DNA of 62,000 bases from assembly GCA_014529385.2 (NCBI GenBank), contig CM043958.1, positions 124,208,817 to 124,270,816 on the forward strand. The letters run 5' to 3'. The notes below the pieces were generated by a model. The model saw nothing but the letters and a program-made list of their open reading frames with translations, was not told the DNA's origin and did not search any database. The stretch is from Adiantum capillus-veneris. Its lineage: Eukaryota; Streptophyta; Polypodiopsida; Polypodiales; Pteridaceae. Shown here in pieces: positions 44,601-56,026 of this stretch. Each line of letters starts with the position of its first letter. Within the stretch, counting starts at the first letter, position 1. A program made the translations under genes and the position numbers.

Positions 44601-44760
44601 ACACAAAGACAAGGTACTAAGAAATGGTAGCGTTATCCAATGATATCTTGTTAAGTTTAAGAATTATCCTTTTAAAGATGCTAGATGGATGCAAAGAACC
44701 TAGCTTAAGGATAATATGAACCTTCTCCATGCTTACAACTACACTAGAGTAAGAAAATAA
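41666..44760 (+). pseudogene. pol of element D: protease, deleted RT, RNase H, integrase, chromodomain
   Basis: Protease has LILFDPGSTHNFIS at about 41690-41735. RT starts near 42415 (KKDGTYQMCVNYRAL), but after VEDLFDKL the sequence jumps to ANAPAAFKHMMDKIL, and the catalytic FFDD segment is missing. The RT thumb and RNase H lie at 42637-43180 (YLGHIICQDGICMNPSK, SYYRRFIEKFSQIA, YEKELLAILHVLDTWKHYL). A damaged integrase zinc finger lies at about 43560-43720. The integrase core remnant spans 43800-44000 (GLPTSIVSDKDLRMTSNF, then PQMDGQSE in another frame). A chromodomain remnant lies at about 44570-44760 (ILRHKDKVLRNGS). Many in-frame stops. Inactive. Confidence 0.85.
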
Positions 44761-45100
44761 AAATGCATTTTAAATGAACAATGTTTTTGTCTTATAAGAC
44801 TCATTCTCTTTCTTTTATTGTGCACAAAATTTAAGGAGTATGCATGCTTAGGATCATGTTTGTGGTTACGACGTCTCCCAAACACCAAGTAGAACTTGTC
44901 ACTCTACTTTGAAAGTATGATATGAACTAAAGAGCAGACATGCTTGTGGTAGCTAAGTGTCCCGAGCACCAATTGGATTAGTCATCCATTCTGGAATGAT
45001 GTTGTAGGGTAAAAAGGGACCCTCTACCCACTAAGAAACATAGACTAATGAACAAGCTTTATCTTCTCTACCTCATAGTCGAGGATGACTATGATTTCAA

Positions 45101-45112
45101 AAGAGAGGTAAT
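45101..45112 (+). other. Polypurine tract of element D
   Basis: AAAGAGAGGTAA directly before the 3' LTR start TGTCATAA; the same tract as in B and C. Confidence 0.75.
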
Positions 45113-45964
45113 GTCATAAAATATAATATCTAACTTTACCAAATTATTTTCTCATATTAGACTGATCATTTAATATGGAAAGATAAAAGGGGAACAAGAG
45201 TTAGGATATAGATATGTGCTTCTACACCTATCTCAATAGGGGACCAAAAGGAGAAATGGTTGCATTTCAATAAGGGTCCAAAAGGAGATGGTCTACCAAA
45301 GAGCAATGTGCAATAAGTTCTTCTAGATTTACCTCAACAAGGGACCAAGAGAAGAGATGGTTGCATCTCAATAGGGGTCCAAAAGGAGATAGTCTATCAA
45401 AGAGTAATGTGCATCTAATGGAGCTTAAAAGACCTTAGGGTTTGCTTCATTAAAGACCTCCAAAAGTTAGTGTTAAAAAGTCATTTGACCTTAGGCAAGC
45501 TAGGACTGACCTTGAGGTGGGAATCCTACCCAAACATGAGGTGCTTGTTAGCTTGCTAACTAAAGTGCTTAAAGTGTTTGTGGGAACCTTGCTTAAAGCT
45601 TGAGGTGCTTTTTATGCTTAAATGACTAAGGTTATTGAAGTTTTCAATTCAGAGATAAACTCTCAAGAGGCATAAACTGTTTTCATGCTTGATTGACTAA
45701 GTTCTTAAAGTGTTCAATTCAAACCAAATGACTTAAAAAACATAAAAGACACATGGCAAAATTCTCCAAATGTGGCCCTCCTGATGTGCTTGAATCCTAT
45801 TGGAATATATGATTTAAAAGGTCCAATGAGAATTTAGATGCATACAAATAAAAATTAAGTTCTTTCTCTCAAAGAGAAAAAAGAGGACACATGTCCCAAA
45901 TGATATAATTAAATATTAAGAGAGAAAGAGAGAGAGAGGTAGACCAATCTTGAGAGGGGATATA

Positions 45965-46039
<75 letters not shown>

Positions 46040-46732
46040 TCTCTCATTGTATGGAGTGCAAAGTGCAAGAGCTCCATCTCCTTCTCCAAGCTTGTTGAGA
46101 AGTAGAGAGACTACACCAACACTCTTGGCTATGGAATACAAATCCAACCAAGAGCCATGCTTCATTGCTTAAGCTTGCCATCTTCTTCATCTGCATTAAT
46201 ATCCTATTATGGTACGCCAATCAAGAAGAGTGATGATAGGTGAGGAGCTATTTCTTTCTTCTATGAATGATTCTTCTCTTCTTCCCTACCCTCATTCCCC
46301 GCTAGCTCTCTCCACCTTCAAAGGTGTTTGAGGCCTTGGGATTGAGGCTTAGGATAGTTGATGCTTTTTGAAAAGTTTTTGTTATGCTTGTGATGCATGA
46401 ATCTTTCCATCTTCATAGCATCACCAAGGTCACAAGGAACACAAAGATTGTATTGTACCAAGTCTCTCTTGATGGGAGAATCTATAATACAAACGCCTTT
46501 TGGAGAGGGGACCGTCGGCTCCAAGTAAATCCGGTCCTCAACTATTTTCATGTTCTCTAATACTCTCTCTCTTACAAAAGTATTGTTCATTCGAAGTTAA
46601 TTAAGTACTATGTTCATGTTGCTACCATCAATTAAGTTCACCCTCTATGTTCTCAAAGTAGCCTCACAAAAATGCTCACTCTAACTCTCTTAATTCCACT
46701 ATTCTCAAAGTTCATAGACCATTTCCATTACA
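45113..46732 (+). repeat. 3' LTR of element D
   Basis: It begins TGTCATAAAATATAATATC and ends CCATTACA, matching the end of the 5' LTR. It contains the compound (CT)n(CA)n tract at 45965-46036. Confidence 0.88.
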
Positions 46733-48480
46733 ATTACTCAAATGAGTGTGTTTGAGAAGGTCCCTTTGCCTTTCACATGGGATTGTGAAAGGCCCATCCA
46801 CTCTATACTCCATAAATGTATTCCATTGCGAATACCAAGGAGGCAGAGGCTTATTGCTTATGAGGTGAAGGATTTGAGGCAGCGTGATAGCTTGTTAATG
46901 GAAGGAGGTTGGGGAAATGTTCCATGATGGGTGGAGGTCCATGATATAGTTCAATTTTTCTTGAATAGCAAGAATGCAATACAGATTCAATATGTTGTCA
47001 CTAGAGAGATTGATTACGAAAGGAAAAGGGCAAAGCTTGCTTTATTGGAGCGTGATGCATATCAACATAAAACTTATAAAGTTTTCAAAGAGGAGCATCA
47101 ATGGAGAAGTTGGGATACATGTTCCATTCAAATTAAAAATTGGACAGTCACAAAACAAAAAAAGGTTATAAAGCCTAGATAGGTGGCTAGCTGGGTACCT
47201 ACTGTTTGGCATTCTCCATATACATATAAGTGTGGTAGCCCCGTTTATTCAACCACTACTAGTGAACTTGTGGAAATAGTTCAGAAAGACTATTTCTTCA
47301 TAGATGACAATTTTTGTATTCATTGTTATGGTGTTCTTTATATATCTTTTGTATAACTTCACTCATATGGTGTGCAAGCATGGCTAGTACATTTATTGAA
47401 GTAGTTTACAATGCTAGTATACCTCTGGAAGTAGCTTAGAATGACTATTGCTTCATGGATGACAATTGTTAATTGTGATGCAAGTAGTATACCTATGGAA
47501 GTAGTTTAGAATGACTATTGCTTTATGGATGAAAATTTCTATCTTCATTGTTACGATGTTCTTTGCATATCTCTCTTAGAACCTCATCATAGAGTATGCT
47601 AGAACTTCTAGGAGACATGTGGAAGTGGTTTAGAATGAGACCTACTTTATGGATGGAAATTATTGTATTCATTGTTATGATATTATTTACAACTTCACTC
47701 ATAGAGTATGCAAGCATGGTTAGGTTAAGTAGTTTTAAACGCCTATTATTTTATACATGATAATCGTTGTATTCATTGTCACGGTTTTCTTTACATGTCT
47801 TTCTAAAAAATTACTCATAAAGTAATGACAAGTGTGTGTATAATTTTTGAGGTAAACTTTGTTACTTAAATGTCTTGCTCCTCATGTGTGTGTTCAATGC
47901 TTTGTATTTACAGATATGAGTTATCCACAGTCCTTTGTGGAGCAACTACTATCTTTCTCTAATGAAGAGGCTCTCAAATTTTTAGATTCTTGGAGGGCTA
48001 GTCATCTTGGAAACAAGAGAGTTGTTTCTTCTCCATCTAGCATCTGTATAGGTGTTGACACTACTAGCAACAAGAAATATGACCCAACTGTATATGAACA
48101 AGTGTTTAGGCCTCCACCTTCTAAGCTTAGAGAACCCCATAAACTCTATGGTAGAGATTTCCTCCTAGAAGAGGGTAATAACTAACATAGAGTTCTTTAT
48201 TCAAACTATGGGTTTTTTAGAGGATAATTTGCCAAACACAAGCCATTTGGAGACCTTAGAAATAATATGGAGAGAAAGAATACCGTGTCGGATGTAATAA
48301 GGAAAAATAAAGGTGAGCTTAAGCCTGTAAGAGTAGCCGGACAAAATTATCATTGGAAAGAAGAGGATGTTTATACATGGGCCATCAAGTCTCTTGCGGC
48401 AAAACAAAAATGGAGAAAAAAGAAACCAAACAATGAATCACCCCAATGGTATGTGTCAATTTGTAGGATTTTGTCTAAAT
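46733..48480 (+). pseudogene. Element E region, part 2: coding remnants of unknown function
   Basis: After element D, open pieces occur at 46742-46927 (PLPFTWDCERPIHSILHKC), 46931-47182 (basic, EIDYERKRAKLALLERDAY), 47859-48185 (MSYPQSFVEQLLSFSNEEAL, VYEQVFRPPPSKLREPHKLY) and 48267-48482 (a basic stretch, WKEEDVYTWAIKSLAAKQKW). All are on the plus strand, and the gap 47183-47858 looks like an intron filled with tandem repeats. A plausible acceptor (TTTACAG) precedes ATGAGTTATCCACAG at about 47915. I recognise no domain. They may be downstream exons of the transposon in which E lies, or a captured host gene fragment. Confidence 0.4.
47260..47830 (+). repeat. Diverged tandem repeat, about 110-130 bp period, 4 or more copies
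   Basis: Units share GGAAGTAGTTTAGAATGA, CTATTGCTTTATGGATGA, ATTGTATTCATTGTTATGAT and CACTCATAGAGTATGCAAGC in that order. Copies start near 47270, 47425, 47505, 47620 and 47725 with deletions. They occupy the gap between the coding pieces on either side. Confidence 0.75.
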
Positions 48481-48589
48481 AATGAACTTCTATATGTCAA
48501 AGTATAAGCAAAATGTTTTCATGAAATTAGATAGAAAAAATAAAAAGATGATGATGATGATAAACAAGAATTTCATGAGATCTCATAAC

Positions 48590-50010
48590 ATACTAGGAAA
48601 TGAATTGCCAACCACTACAGCTCCCACCGATAGTAGAACAGTCCCCCCCCTCCCGAGACTGACCCTTGTTTTGGAGGCACCATCATTGATGCATCTACAC
48701 CTCCACTGCCGATTGACTCCCTGCCCAACACCCAACCTCTCTACTCACGCATGGGAGGACAAGCCGTCCCGCCCAAGCAAGAGAGATTCATGTTGGCAGT
48801 TTAAAACAAGAAGTTGAAAATAAATTTTATGAGGCCCGTGAAGGAAGAAACCATTGAAAGTTCACTATGGCCTACATAAGTCTATGAGAGAATTAAATAA
48901 TAAAAGGTTTCTTTGTAAGAGAAAACAAGAAAGTGACAATAATTTTTTGAAACATTTTTTATCACAATAAAATATTATGTATCTTGAAAAAGTGTAACAC
49001 TAAAATATTTGAACTACAATATATTCCAAAAACATAAAAAATAATGTTTGGAAAACCACTTGGAATCATTATAGCAAATTGAGGAAAAACAAGTGAAAGG
49101 GTCACGACGGCTTTCAAAAACAATAAGAAAGTGATAAAATTGTTAGGTTGAATTATACTGGTATTAGTGTTTGGGAAAGGATTGCCTTAGCTTAGTCTTG
49201 AGTCGATTGAAAATCGAGACTAGCTAGCTGTAAACCATGGTAAACGAAAGAAAAACCAATGAAATATGTGAAAAAGTCATCCAAAATTTTTGCAAATCTC
49301 AAAATTTCTATTAATATTTCTGCTTTTCTTCTTTGTGAGGAGGAAACTCGATCAGTAGTCTCTTAATAAAAGAGACTTTCTCGAACGTTAACATTGATTG
49401 AAAGCAAGCTATAAAATTCAAGGAATGTAACTCCATGTGAAGTTGTGAAATGAAAGTTAAAATAAAAGATATGTGTGTGTATAGAATTTAATAGAATTAT
49501 GCAAGATGGAGCTTCACTTTAGCATTCTAAAACAATATAATGCAAAAAAAAACATATGTGTGTGTTTGTAGAATTTACTAAAATTATGCAAGGTGAAGCT
49601 TCACTTTAGAATTCTAAAACAATAGAATGCAAGAAAAGTAAAGACATGTTAGGATGTGAAATGAAAGGTAAGTCTCCATCATGCACTAAAAACTATGAAA
49701 GTCTCCCTATTCCAACACAACACTAGGGTTTCTTTTAGAAAGCCAAAAAGTGGAAGTGGACTTGAATGATTTTGTGTGACCCAATATTGAATGGCCCTTT
49801 TTAAAGAGAGAGGCACACAAATGTCAACACCTCTCACAAAGACCTAGAAATTTTTTTAAAAAAAAAGTTTTTGCGAGGTGGCAATAATTTGCAAGCTTTA
49901 TCCAATGGTCCAAAATTTCACCAAAAATCCAACGCTTTACAAAGAACTTATGTAGTTCACAATTGCACCAAAAATCCAATGCCTTACAAAGAACTTATTT
50001 CGTAGGCATG
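48590..50010 (+). repeat. Long direct repeat R, copy 1
   Basis: It matches 60643-61760 in the same orientation with substitutions and indels. Shared landmarks are CTCCCACC followed by a C-rich run, GATGCAT..TACACC..CCACT, CACGCATGGGAGGA/CGTGCATGGGAGGA, AGAGATTCATGTTGGCA/GGAGATTCATGTTGGCA, AAAGTTCACTATGGCCTACA, AAAGAGAG..CACACAAATGTCAA and TCCAATGGTCCAAA. No coding content. It could be an LTR-like or a dispersed non-coding repeat. Confidence 0.75.
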
Positions 50011-50807
50011 CCAAAATAGTGCTAGAAACTTGTGGTTGGCTTCTGTCAAGCAAGAGAAAGCGGCTTACTGAGAAGAAGACGACATGCCCTTGACAAAAAT
50101 ATACCACAATATCAAAAAATTTGTAACCTGATCTAAGTGTGTGTTTAGGGTCAATGGTCTCAAATCCCTTAGGGGGCTTTGTGTCCATTGAGGTGACTTA
50201 TTTGTATATTTTGGATGTCCTTGTGCTAAGTATATGCCAGATTTGAATGAATTACTTTGAGTTAATTCAAATCTCGCTCAAATCAGCATTTAAAAAAAGA
50301 AAAAACATTGAAAAACCCTCCTCCTCCACATCATGTTATTATATATGTGAAAGCTGAATTGATAAAGGATGTGAGGAAGTAACAAATACAAATGACCAGA
50401 TAATATGGTGCTAGTGTGACCATAAGTTAGAGACATAAGTGAGATGGCATGTGGCGGGGGAGAAAACCACAACCTGGCATAGCCGCGGAGACCTTGCAAG
50501 GCAGGCAAGTGATGCCACACGTCCAAGGCAAGGCAAAGACGAGCGCGGGCAATGGGAGAGAAGAAGACGTGGACCCTTTTCTTTAACTTGTGTGCGGGCC
50601 ATGAAAATAACATAGGGAACCATGACGGATGGCTTAGGAGAATTGTCCAAAGCTGTTGCATGTGCCCTATCTAGGTTCAAATCCAAATGTGGCCCCCAAG
50701 TTTCACATTCAAAATCCAATGGTGCGGTAGCTAGAATCTTGTAAGACTCCACAAAATCAAAAGTGCAAGCCGACGAGGTAAATTTTGAGGTGAAAACGGC
50801 CCTAAAC
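50011..50807. other. Unassigned sequence between repeat R and LINE H
   Basis: No recognisable gene; frames here are short. It continues to the T-run that marks the 3' end of LINE H. Confidence 0.5.
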
Positions 50808-50869
50808 TTTTTTTTTTCTAAGTGCTCAGCTGAGCTTGAATTGTATTAATCAATGAAAGTTACAAGTAG

Positions 50870-51330
50870 CCTTGGACTATCCTTTGTGCAGGGAACTATA
50901 TAAAAATACAGCGACGGACCTTACTCCCACAGGTACTCCTTCTAAAGAAGTTTGCACTTCCTATTCCTTCTACAATGGATTTTCCAACGACATGATTCCA
51001 AAACATTGTTTTTGTGGAGAGGCTCACTTTTTTTTTGAAAGAGTAGCTTGTTCTTGGATTTCCAACTTCTCTCAAAACTATAGCTCTTACGATACAGATG
51101 TCTGTCAGGAAATCCTCATTGGCAGTGTATCTAGAGCCCAAGGCCAGGTCTCTTCCAGAGAAAGGGGTTTCCAAATGTGTGTACACCACCCACCTGCAGA
51201 CAGTGCATGTGAAAACTTTAATTTGAGGACAATGCCAAAACAGGTGAGTGATTCCTCCGGGTGCTTGCATCTCACACAAGAACCTTGGTCTAGGCCTCTA
51301 GCTTTAGCTTTAACTCCAGCCGCTGGCAAA
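50870..51330 (-). pseudogene. zf-RVT region of LINE H
   Basis: Across two frames the minus strand reads CVRCKHPEESLTC/HLFWHCPQIKVF followed by VCRWVVYTHLETP. It fits the zinc-binding region at the C-terminus of plant LINE ORF2 (C-x2-C...H-x3-C). Frameshifts separate the parts. Confidence 0.72.
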
Positions 51331-51859
51331 AATCCAAAGAGAAATTTCCAGAGAAAAATTTTGTCTCTCTCTTTGCATTTGGCCTTTCAGATGTTTCCAA
51401 CTACTTTATTCCACTTAGTAGTTGCCCACTTTTTGCACCAGGTCTTGTTGAGGTGATCTACCCAGCCTTTTGAAGAGTAGAGCATATCATAAATTGATTT
51501 GGTCTTTGGTAAACATAATATTATTTCACCAGGCCACTTCCAAGATTTCTAATCAAGTAGTGTTGAACAAGGAGGAAGGGTTAGGTTTGATTTTTTTCCA
51601 AGTATTCTACCAATGAGGATCTCCTCCTGGAGTGAGATATTGTTGCACTACTCTAGATGATCTAGAGAAAGCCATACCCCTTTTTGATGATCCCAAAGCG
51701 AATCAAGTGTGTCAGAGCCCTTGTTGTTAAGATTCTTGGCTATTTCAATCCAATGATCATTAAGGCCCAAGCCTTACACTGTAATACCCTAAGGAGACCA
51801 GTGTCATTTGTACCCTTCTAGTACCCGATCTCTTCCTTCCATATGAGCACATCATCGGC

Positions 51860-52330
51860 TTTACCACATTTATTAATAAATTGTAAATCCACACAGCTGA
51901 GTCCTCACCTCGATGGGGAGGAGAAGTATGCTATGTATGCCGAGGTTGGACCATGAACCACCTTTAGACCTCACGTGGGATTCCATGACCATTTCCCTTG
52001 CCATACAAGCCCAAATCTCTTCGAAGATGACAAGGGCGCAAAATAATATAGCACATAAAGCTAGATCATGGCTGACAGGGTCCAAGATGCCCAGTCCACT
52101 TTGCACTTTTGGTTTAGGAATAGCCGCCCATCTACCCCATTGCCATGGTCTATCTGGAGACATTTTATTTCTCCACAAAAACTTCTTGATTGGCTTCAAG
52201 AAGAATTTCCAATTTTCAAGATAGTGCAAGAAGGATGAAGTGAAGGTTATATACGGGATGAAGAAGGTATTAATTATGGTAGATTTGTTGTGGAAAGGAA
52301 TCCAAAATTCCCAAATGCTTCACAAACTAT
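51860..52330 (-). pseudogene. C-terminal reverse-transcriptase region of LINE H
   Basis: The minus strand reads PFHNKSTIINTFFIPYITFT, then FLWRNKMSPDRPWQWGRWAA and SGLGILDPVSHDLALCA, matching the plant LINE pattern of an FLW block followed by W-x-x-x-PK...GGLGI..L..N. It has the same order and similar wording as the inverted part of LINE F, so F and H belong to one family. Frames are broken after about 120 codons. Confidence 0.78.
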
Positions 52331-52435
52331 CGACGTAAATGTCTTTCTGGGTGGGTGGGCAGGGCAAGATGCCCTCTTTGTTATTTAAACCAAACTTGAA
52401 TGAGGCCAGAATCTCACAACTCATGGTACAAAGAC

Positions 52436-52440
<5 letters not shown>

Positions 52441-52512
<72 letters not shown>
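52441..52512. repeat. (TC)36 microsatellite
   Basis: 72 bp of TC dinucleotides near the 5' limit of LINE H. Confidence 0.95.
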
Positions 52513-52514
<2 letters not shown>

Positions 52515-52987
52515 CATTGGTTGTAGACCATTGTGAAGCTCTCCCTATCATCTAACACGACGTTGTTGATGGTGCCATGTCCACTAGTGTTGCATGGTGC
52601 CCTGCCCTGCGAGAGATGTAGATAAAATTGAAGGGAGGCACGTATAATGAGGGCAATAACGGGGGTGCAAATAGAGCGACGAGGAGCACACAAGGTGGAT
52701 GATAGTGATAGGAGTAGGGAATTTTCTTTCAAGTTTCCAAACTCATTGGGAGTCTTAGGGAAAAATTAATTGCTTTTGGCCAAAAGTAGACCCAGATCTA
52801 GTACCCATGTTTGCCAAATTTTGGGCTCAACTGTACTAGAGGAAATCTTGAGAGATCCGTTGGAAGGGAAAATAAAAATTAAGATCTGGTCAGACATCAA
52901 ATTAAGGGAGAAAGGGGAAGGTGAAATGAAATGGGTTTAAAGGGAAATGTAGGTCTTGTTGATTTTGAAATGCATCTAGTCGTCGTT
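52513..52987. other. Unassigned sequence before LINE F
   Basis: No gene recognised. Phrases such as GATGATAGTGATAGGAGTAGGGAATTTTC resemble text near 60385-60420, right of LINE F, suggesting a shared larger repeat around both sites. Confidence 0.45.
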
Positions 52988-53005
52988 AAGATAAAGGAAG
53001 ATTAC
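52988..53005 (+). repeat. Left target-site duplication of LINE F
   Basis: AAGATAAAGGAAGATTAC here matches 59077-59094 after the poly(A) tail, giving 16 firm bases plus two ambiguous A. A 23-bp exact tandem duplication (53001-53023 and 53024-53046) starts inside it. Confidence 0.85.
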
Positions 53006-53494
53006 TTGTTAGAGAATGAAGAGATTACTTGTTAGAGAATGAAGAGCTCGTTGCCAATGTCTTTGAGCGAAACCCTGCACGAGCACAACCTTCAAAGGAA
53101 GGAGGGCTACAGACTGTGCAACTAAAGTCCAAGGCAAGGTGCACTCACAAATTCAAGAAACCCTCACGCTCAGGCAACCCTCATCCCTCAACGTTTTACA
53201 GCACAAGTGCTTCTGTTACCTTTGCATCCTACTAGTTGCGCTCGCTTCTTTGTTGCTTTCCCATTGAGGTTTGCATCTTCTGCACGCTAGCCTTTCGCAC
53301 CGCGTCTTAATAATCGCGATTGTACCAAGATAATAATTGTTTTGAGAATCGTAACCTTTGGCTCTGAAAATAATCGCTTGATTGCTTGAGTAAATAATCA
53401 CCCTTTTGCGGCTTCCCCTTTTACATTGTACCCCCTCCATACCAAAGCCTTAAAGCCTTTTGATCGTGTTCAGCCCAATTGATGAATTGAGCCA

Positions 53495-55358
53495 TTGTTA
53501 GATCTCCCTCTCAGTCTTTTGTCCACTTGGCACCAAGTTGGCCTCGGCTACTTGGTAATGGAAATCGACACTCTGGTCGTAGATGAAGACATTGTCAAAT
53601 TCTCACACATGATAGCGGTGGAAAAGATAGCCGACAAGGAGGTAGTCGTATTGATGGAAGTAGGAGATGGCTCGGTCTTGATACCGTTGTTGTATGATGC
53701 GGAAATGTTGCGCCTCAATTCGCCAAGAGCTCCAACTATGGAAAATGACAAAACTGTTTCGATTGAAAAAGCTTTCTCTGAAGAAACAAGAGAAAAAATG
53801 GGATCAGCTCAAGGATGTAAATTCGAGGTAAAAACCCTCAAAGCCGGGGTTCCTCAGGGCCCCATCTGCACGAACAGAAGTAAGGTGACAAGTGTATAAG
53901 CAGCTCGCAGGCCTGGCATTTTTTTTGCTCGCATACTCAAAGGGCCCGACTCTAAGGACTATGGAAAAGGTACATCATAAAGGTTGTTGAGTGAAGCAAA
54001 TAGTGAGAAACTGCAGAATGTAAGAGCTAGACTCGAGCAAGAGCTCAAGGAAGTCAACAAAATGATTGAGTCCCTCCCTAACATCAATAAAAGAACTTGC
54101 TCACAAGAAGATCACAACGGGCTGGTAGAAGACAGGTTGGCAGATCGGGCCTTTGTTGCTTTAAAAAAGTCTTTGCCACAACAGGTGGAGGTTGCCAAGG
54201 CTATTATGATGGAGATTCCACCAACACTTATCAAAAAACAGTTAGCTAGGCAAGCTAAGCTAACGCTTGTATTTGGGTTCAGTGGAAGAATCCCGAACAA
54301 CTTGGAGATGATTCAATGGATTCAGGGCCCGCAAGTTCTTGGACATGGAGGAGCAATTGAAGTACTTTCTACCTAGCTAAAGGTTTTTGCTCAGTGAGAT
54401 TCAAAGAGGCCTCCTATGTGGTAACAATCCTTGACAAAGGGCCCCTTGTATTTAATAGGACTACGGTTTGTGTGGTGCCTTGGGAGCCAGTGTTCGACTC
54501 AGCAGAATCTCTTCAAGGGTTTAATCCTGTATGGGTTGAGTTTGTGGGTCTGCCTAGCTGGCTATGGGACAATCTCAGGATTCTTGCCAGTCAGCTGGGC
54601 ACCCCTCTATTTATTCTTAGCAAGAGAGGGTTTGGAAGAACATCAAATAGGGTTTGTATATGCTGGGATGTTTCTAAAATGCCACCTAAGAGCATGGTAA
54701 TCAATGTTGGAGTTGGGCTTGTTACTATTCCGCTAAACTTTGGGACAACTTTGGAGCATGTTTTAAATGCAACAACTTTGGACACTTTGCCAGCGATTTC
54801 CCCATGAAGGCTAATGGTACTACAGTTTTGGCAACATTGGTCCCCAGTGAAAAGGAAACGCCGATGGAAGGGTTGGAGAAGCAAGGAGGCAGTAACAAAG
54901 AGGCAAGTGCAGGCAAGGATAAAGAAGCTATGGTATGCAACAAAATGGATATAAAGATGCAGGAAAAGAGTGTGGAGAATTCGATTCCCATGGAAAAAAT
55001 ACCAGAAGGCTCATGCAAGGATAATATAATCATTACTCCCATTGCTGCACTGAAATTTTTGACGGTAACAAAGGTGACAGTTGTTCAAGTCCCTGGTCTG
55101 AAAAGAGCCAAAAGGGTGAAGGCAGTGGCAAGAGACTCCAAAGTGCTCGAAGTCATGAGAACACTAGAGGAGAAAGGATCTGTTCCATCCCCCACACCCT
55201 TGCAAGGAGGGGGGTGCACTATCCCACTTCACAATCCATTTTTAGTATTGCAAGAAAAGAAATCCCCTCACTTGAAACCCCCGGACTCTCCGGAGACCAA
55301 GGAGAGGGAGTGTGGGCACAATTTGGATGCTGAAGAATTCTTTCCTCTATCCCAATGA
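53495..55358 (+). pseudogene. ORF1 of LINE F (DUF4283-like and CCHC zinc knuckle)
   Basis: ORF1 proteins bind LINE RNA. The plus strand is open in successive pieces at 53495-53899, 53984-54376, 54394-54807 and 54804-55358. A coiled-coil-like acidic/basic stretch (RARLEQELKEVNKMIESL) sits near 54020-54080. A DUF4283-like region spans about 54260-54700 (LVFGFSGRIPNNLEMIQWI, PVWVEFVGLPSWLWDNL, ASQLGTPLFI). A zinc knuckle near 54757-54800 reads CFKCNNFGHFASDF, with the final Cys replaced by Phe. A Lys/Glu-rich tail follows. Three frame breaks and internal stops make it non-functional. Confidence 0.72.
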
Positions 55359-55580
55359 GCCCCTCTTTAATGATGGAGTCTCTCACTAGACAATCTTGGA
55401 ACGTAAAGGGAGTGAAGACCCGAAAGAAGAGTACCCTTTTCTGGGAGGAGATAAAAAAGGAAAAGTCAGTCAACTGTTGGGCCATCCAGGAACATCACTT
55501 GGATGCTCATAGCAAGAGAAAGAAGGCTCTAAGAAAGAAACTTGTTTTCTATGGAGAAGGAAGTAACGGTTTTAGTGGCG
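55355..55580 (+). pseudogene. Endonuclease start of LINE F ORF2 (truncated)
   Basis: Immediately after ORF1, the plus strand encodes SWNVKGVKTRKKSTLFW and WAIQEHHLDAHSKRKK. These match the N-terminus of the AP-type endonuclease of plant LINEs (WNVRG..., then the catalytic Glu in the QE step). The domain stops after roughly 75-100 codons, where sequence switches to the minus-strand zf-RVT end. The endonuclease nicks target DNA to prime insertion; most of its active site is missing here. Confidence 0.72.
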
Positions 55581-56026
55581 TCCTCAGTATTGTGGACAAG
55601 AAGCTTGCCACCTCAAGAACTCCTTCAAACACACGGCGGTTCCTTGTTTGCCATAAATTATGTAAAAAGAAAAACTGATAATTTGAGGGAAAATGAGGAG
55701 GGCAGCCTACCCAAGTTCTTACCTCCAAGGAGTAAATCAGTCTTAAAAAAACCAATTTTCCATGTTCTTTGGACCCACTTGCATATTTTTCCTGTAAGGC
55801 CTCTGATAGCTAGGCATTCCATAAAAATGTGGGTCACATCTTCACTAGCCATCTTGCAACCCAGGCATCGATCTGTCCCTATCCCTCTCTCATGAATCGT
55901 CACCCCCGTCGGAAGAGCACCCCTAATTACTTTCCATAGAAATACCTTCATGTGATGCGGAACCTTTGGCGCCCATATGTTCTCCATTACTTGCTCCCAC
56001 CTTTCCTCCGACCATTGTTAAGGGGG
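55580..56026 (-). pseudogene. zf-RVT region of LINE F (inverted segment)
   Basis: The minus strand reads RWEQVMENIWAPKVPHHMKV, FLWKVIRGALPT, CLGCKMASEDVTHIFMEC and, in another frame at about 55680-55600, LWQTRNRRVFEG. This is the classic C-terminal zinc-binding block of plant LINE ORF2. It is cut by the solo LTR at 56027 and continues beyond 56875. Confidence 0.82.

Larger units (their letters stand above)
38282..46732 (+). mobile_element. Element D: Ty3/gypsy chromovirus, plus strand, defective
   Basis: The 5' LTR runs from about 38282 to 39847, with the first 50 or so bases missing relative to the 3' copy. The 3' LTR is 45113-46732. The primer-binding site is 39849-39860, and the polypurine tract directly precedes 45113. 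Same family as B and C by gag, RT, integrase and LTR-end similarity (LTR end TTACA then T then TGGTATC). The 6-base ACAATT occurs at both outer edges (38277-38282 and 46730-46735), but because it overlaps the LTR end I cannot call a clean 5-bp TSD. D splits the E region. Confidence 0.88.
50808..52430 (-). mobile_element. LINE H: 5'-truncated non-LTR retrotransposon, minus strand
   Basis: A run of T at 50808-50817 is the poly(A) tail on the element strand. Upstream on the minus strand lie a zf-RVT region and the C-terminal part of the reverse transcriptase, in the correct order. The element runs out at about 52330-52430, before the palm domain, so it is 5'-truncated, as is usual for LINEs. I did not find a clear TSD. 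Confidence 0.78.

Noticed and set aside
38277-46735. ACAATT as the TSD of element D
   Set aside because: The match overlaps the conserved LTR end (TTACA) on the right, and the left LTR lacks its first 50 or so bases, so it cannot be called as a true duplication.
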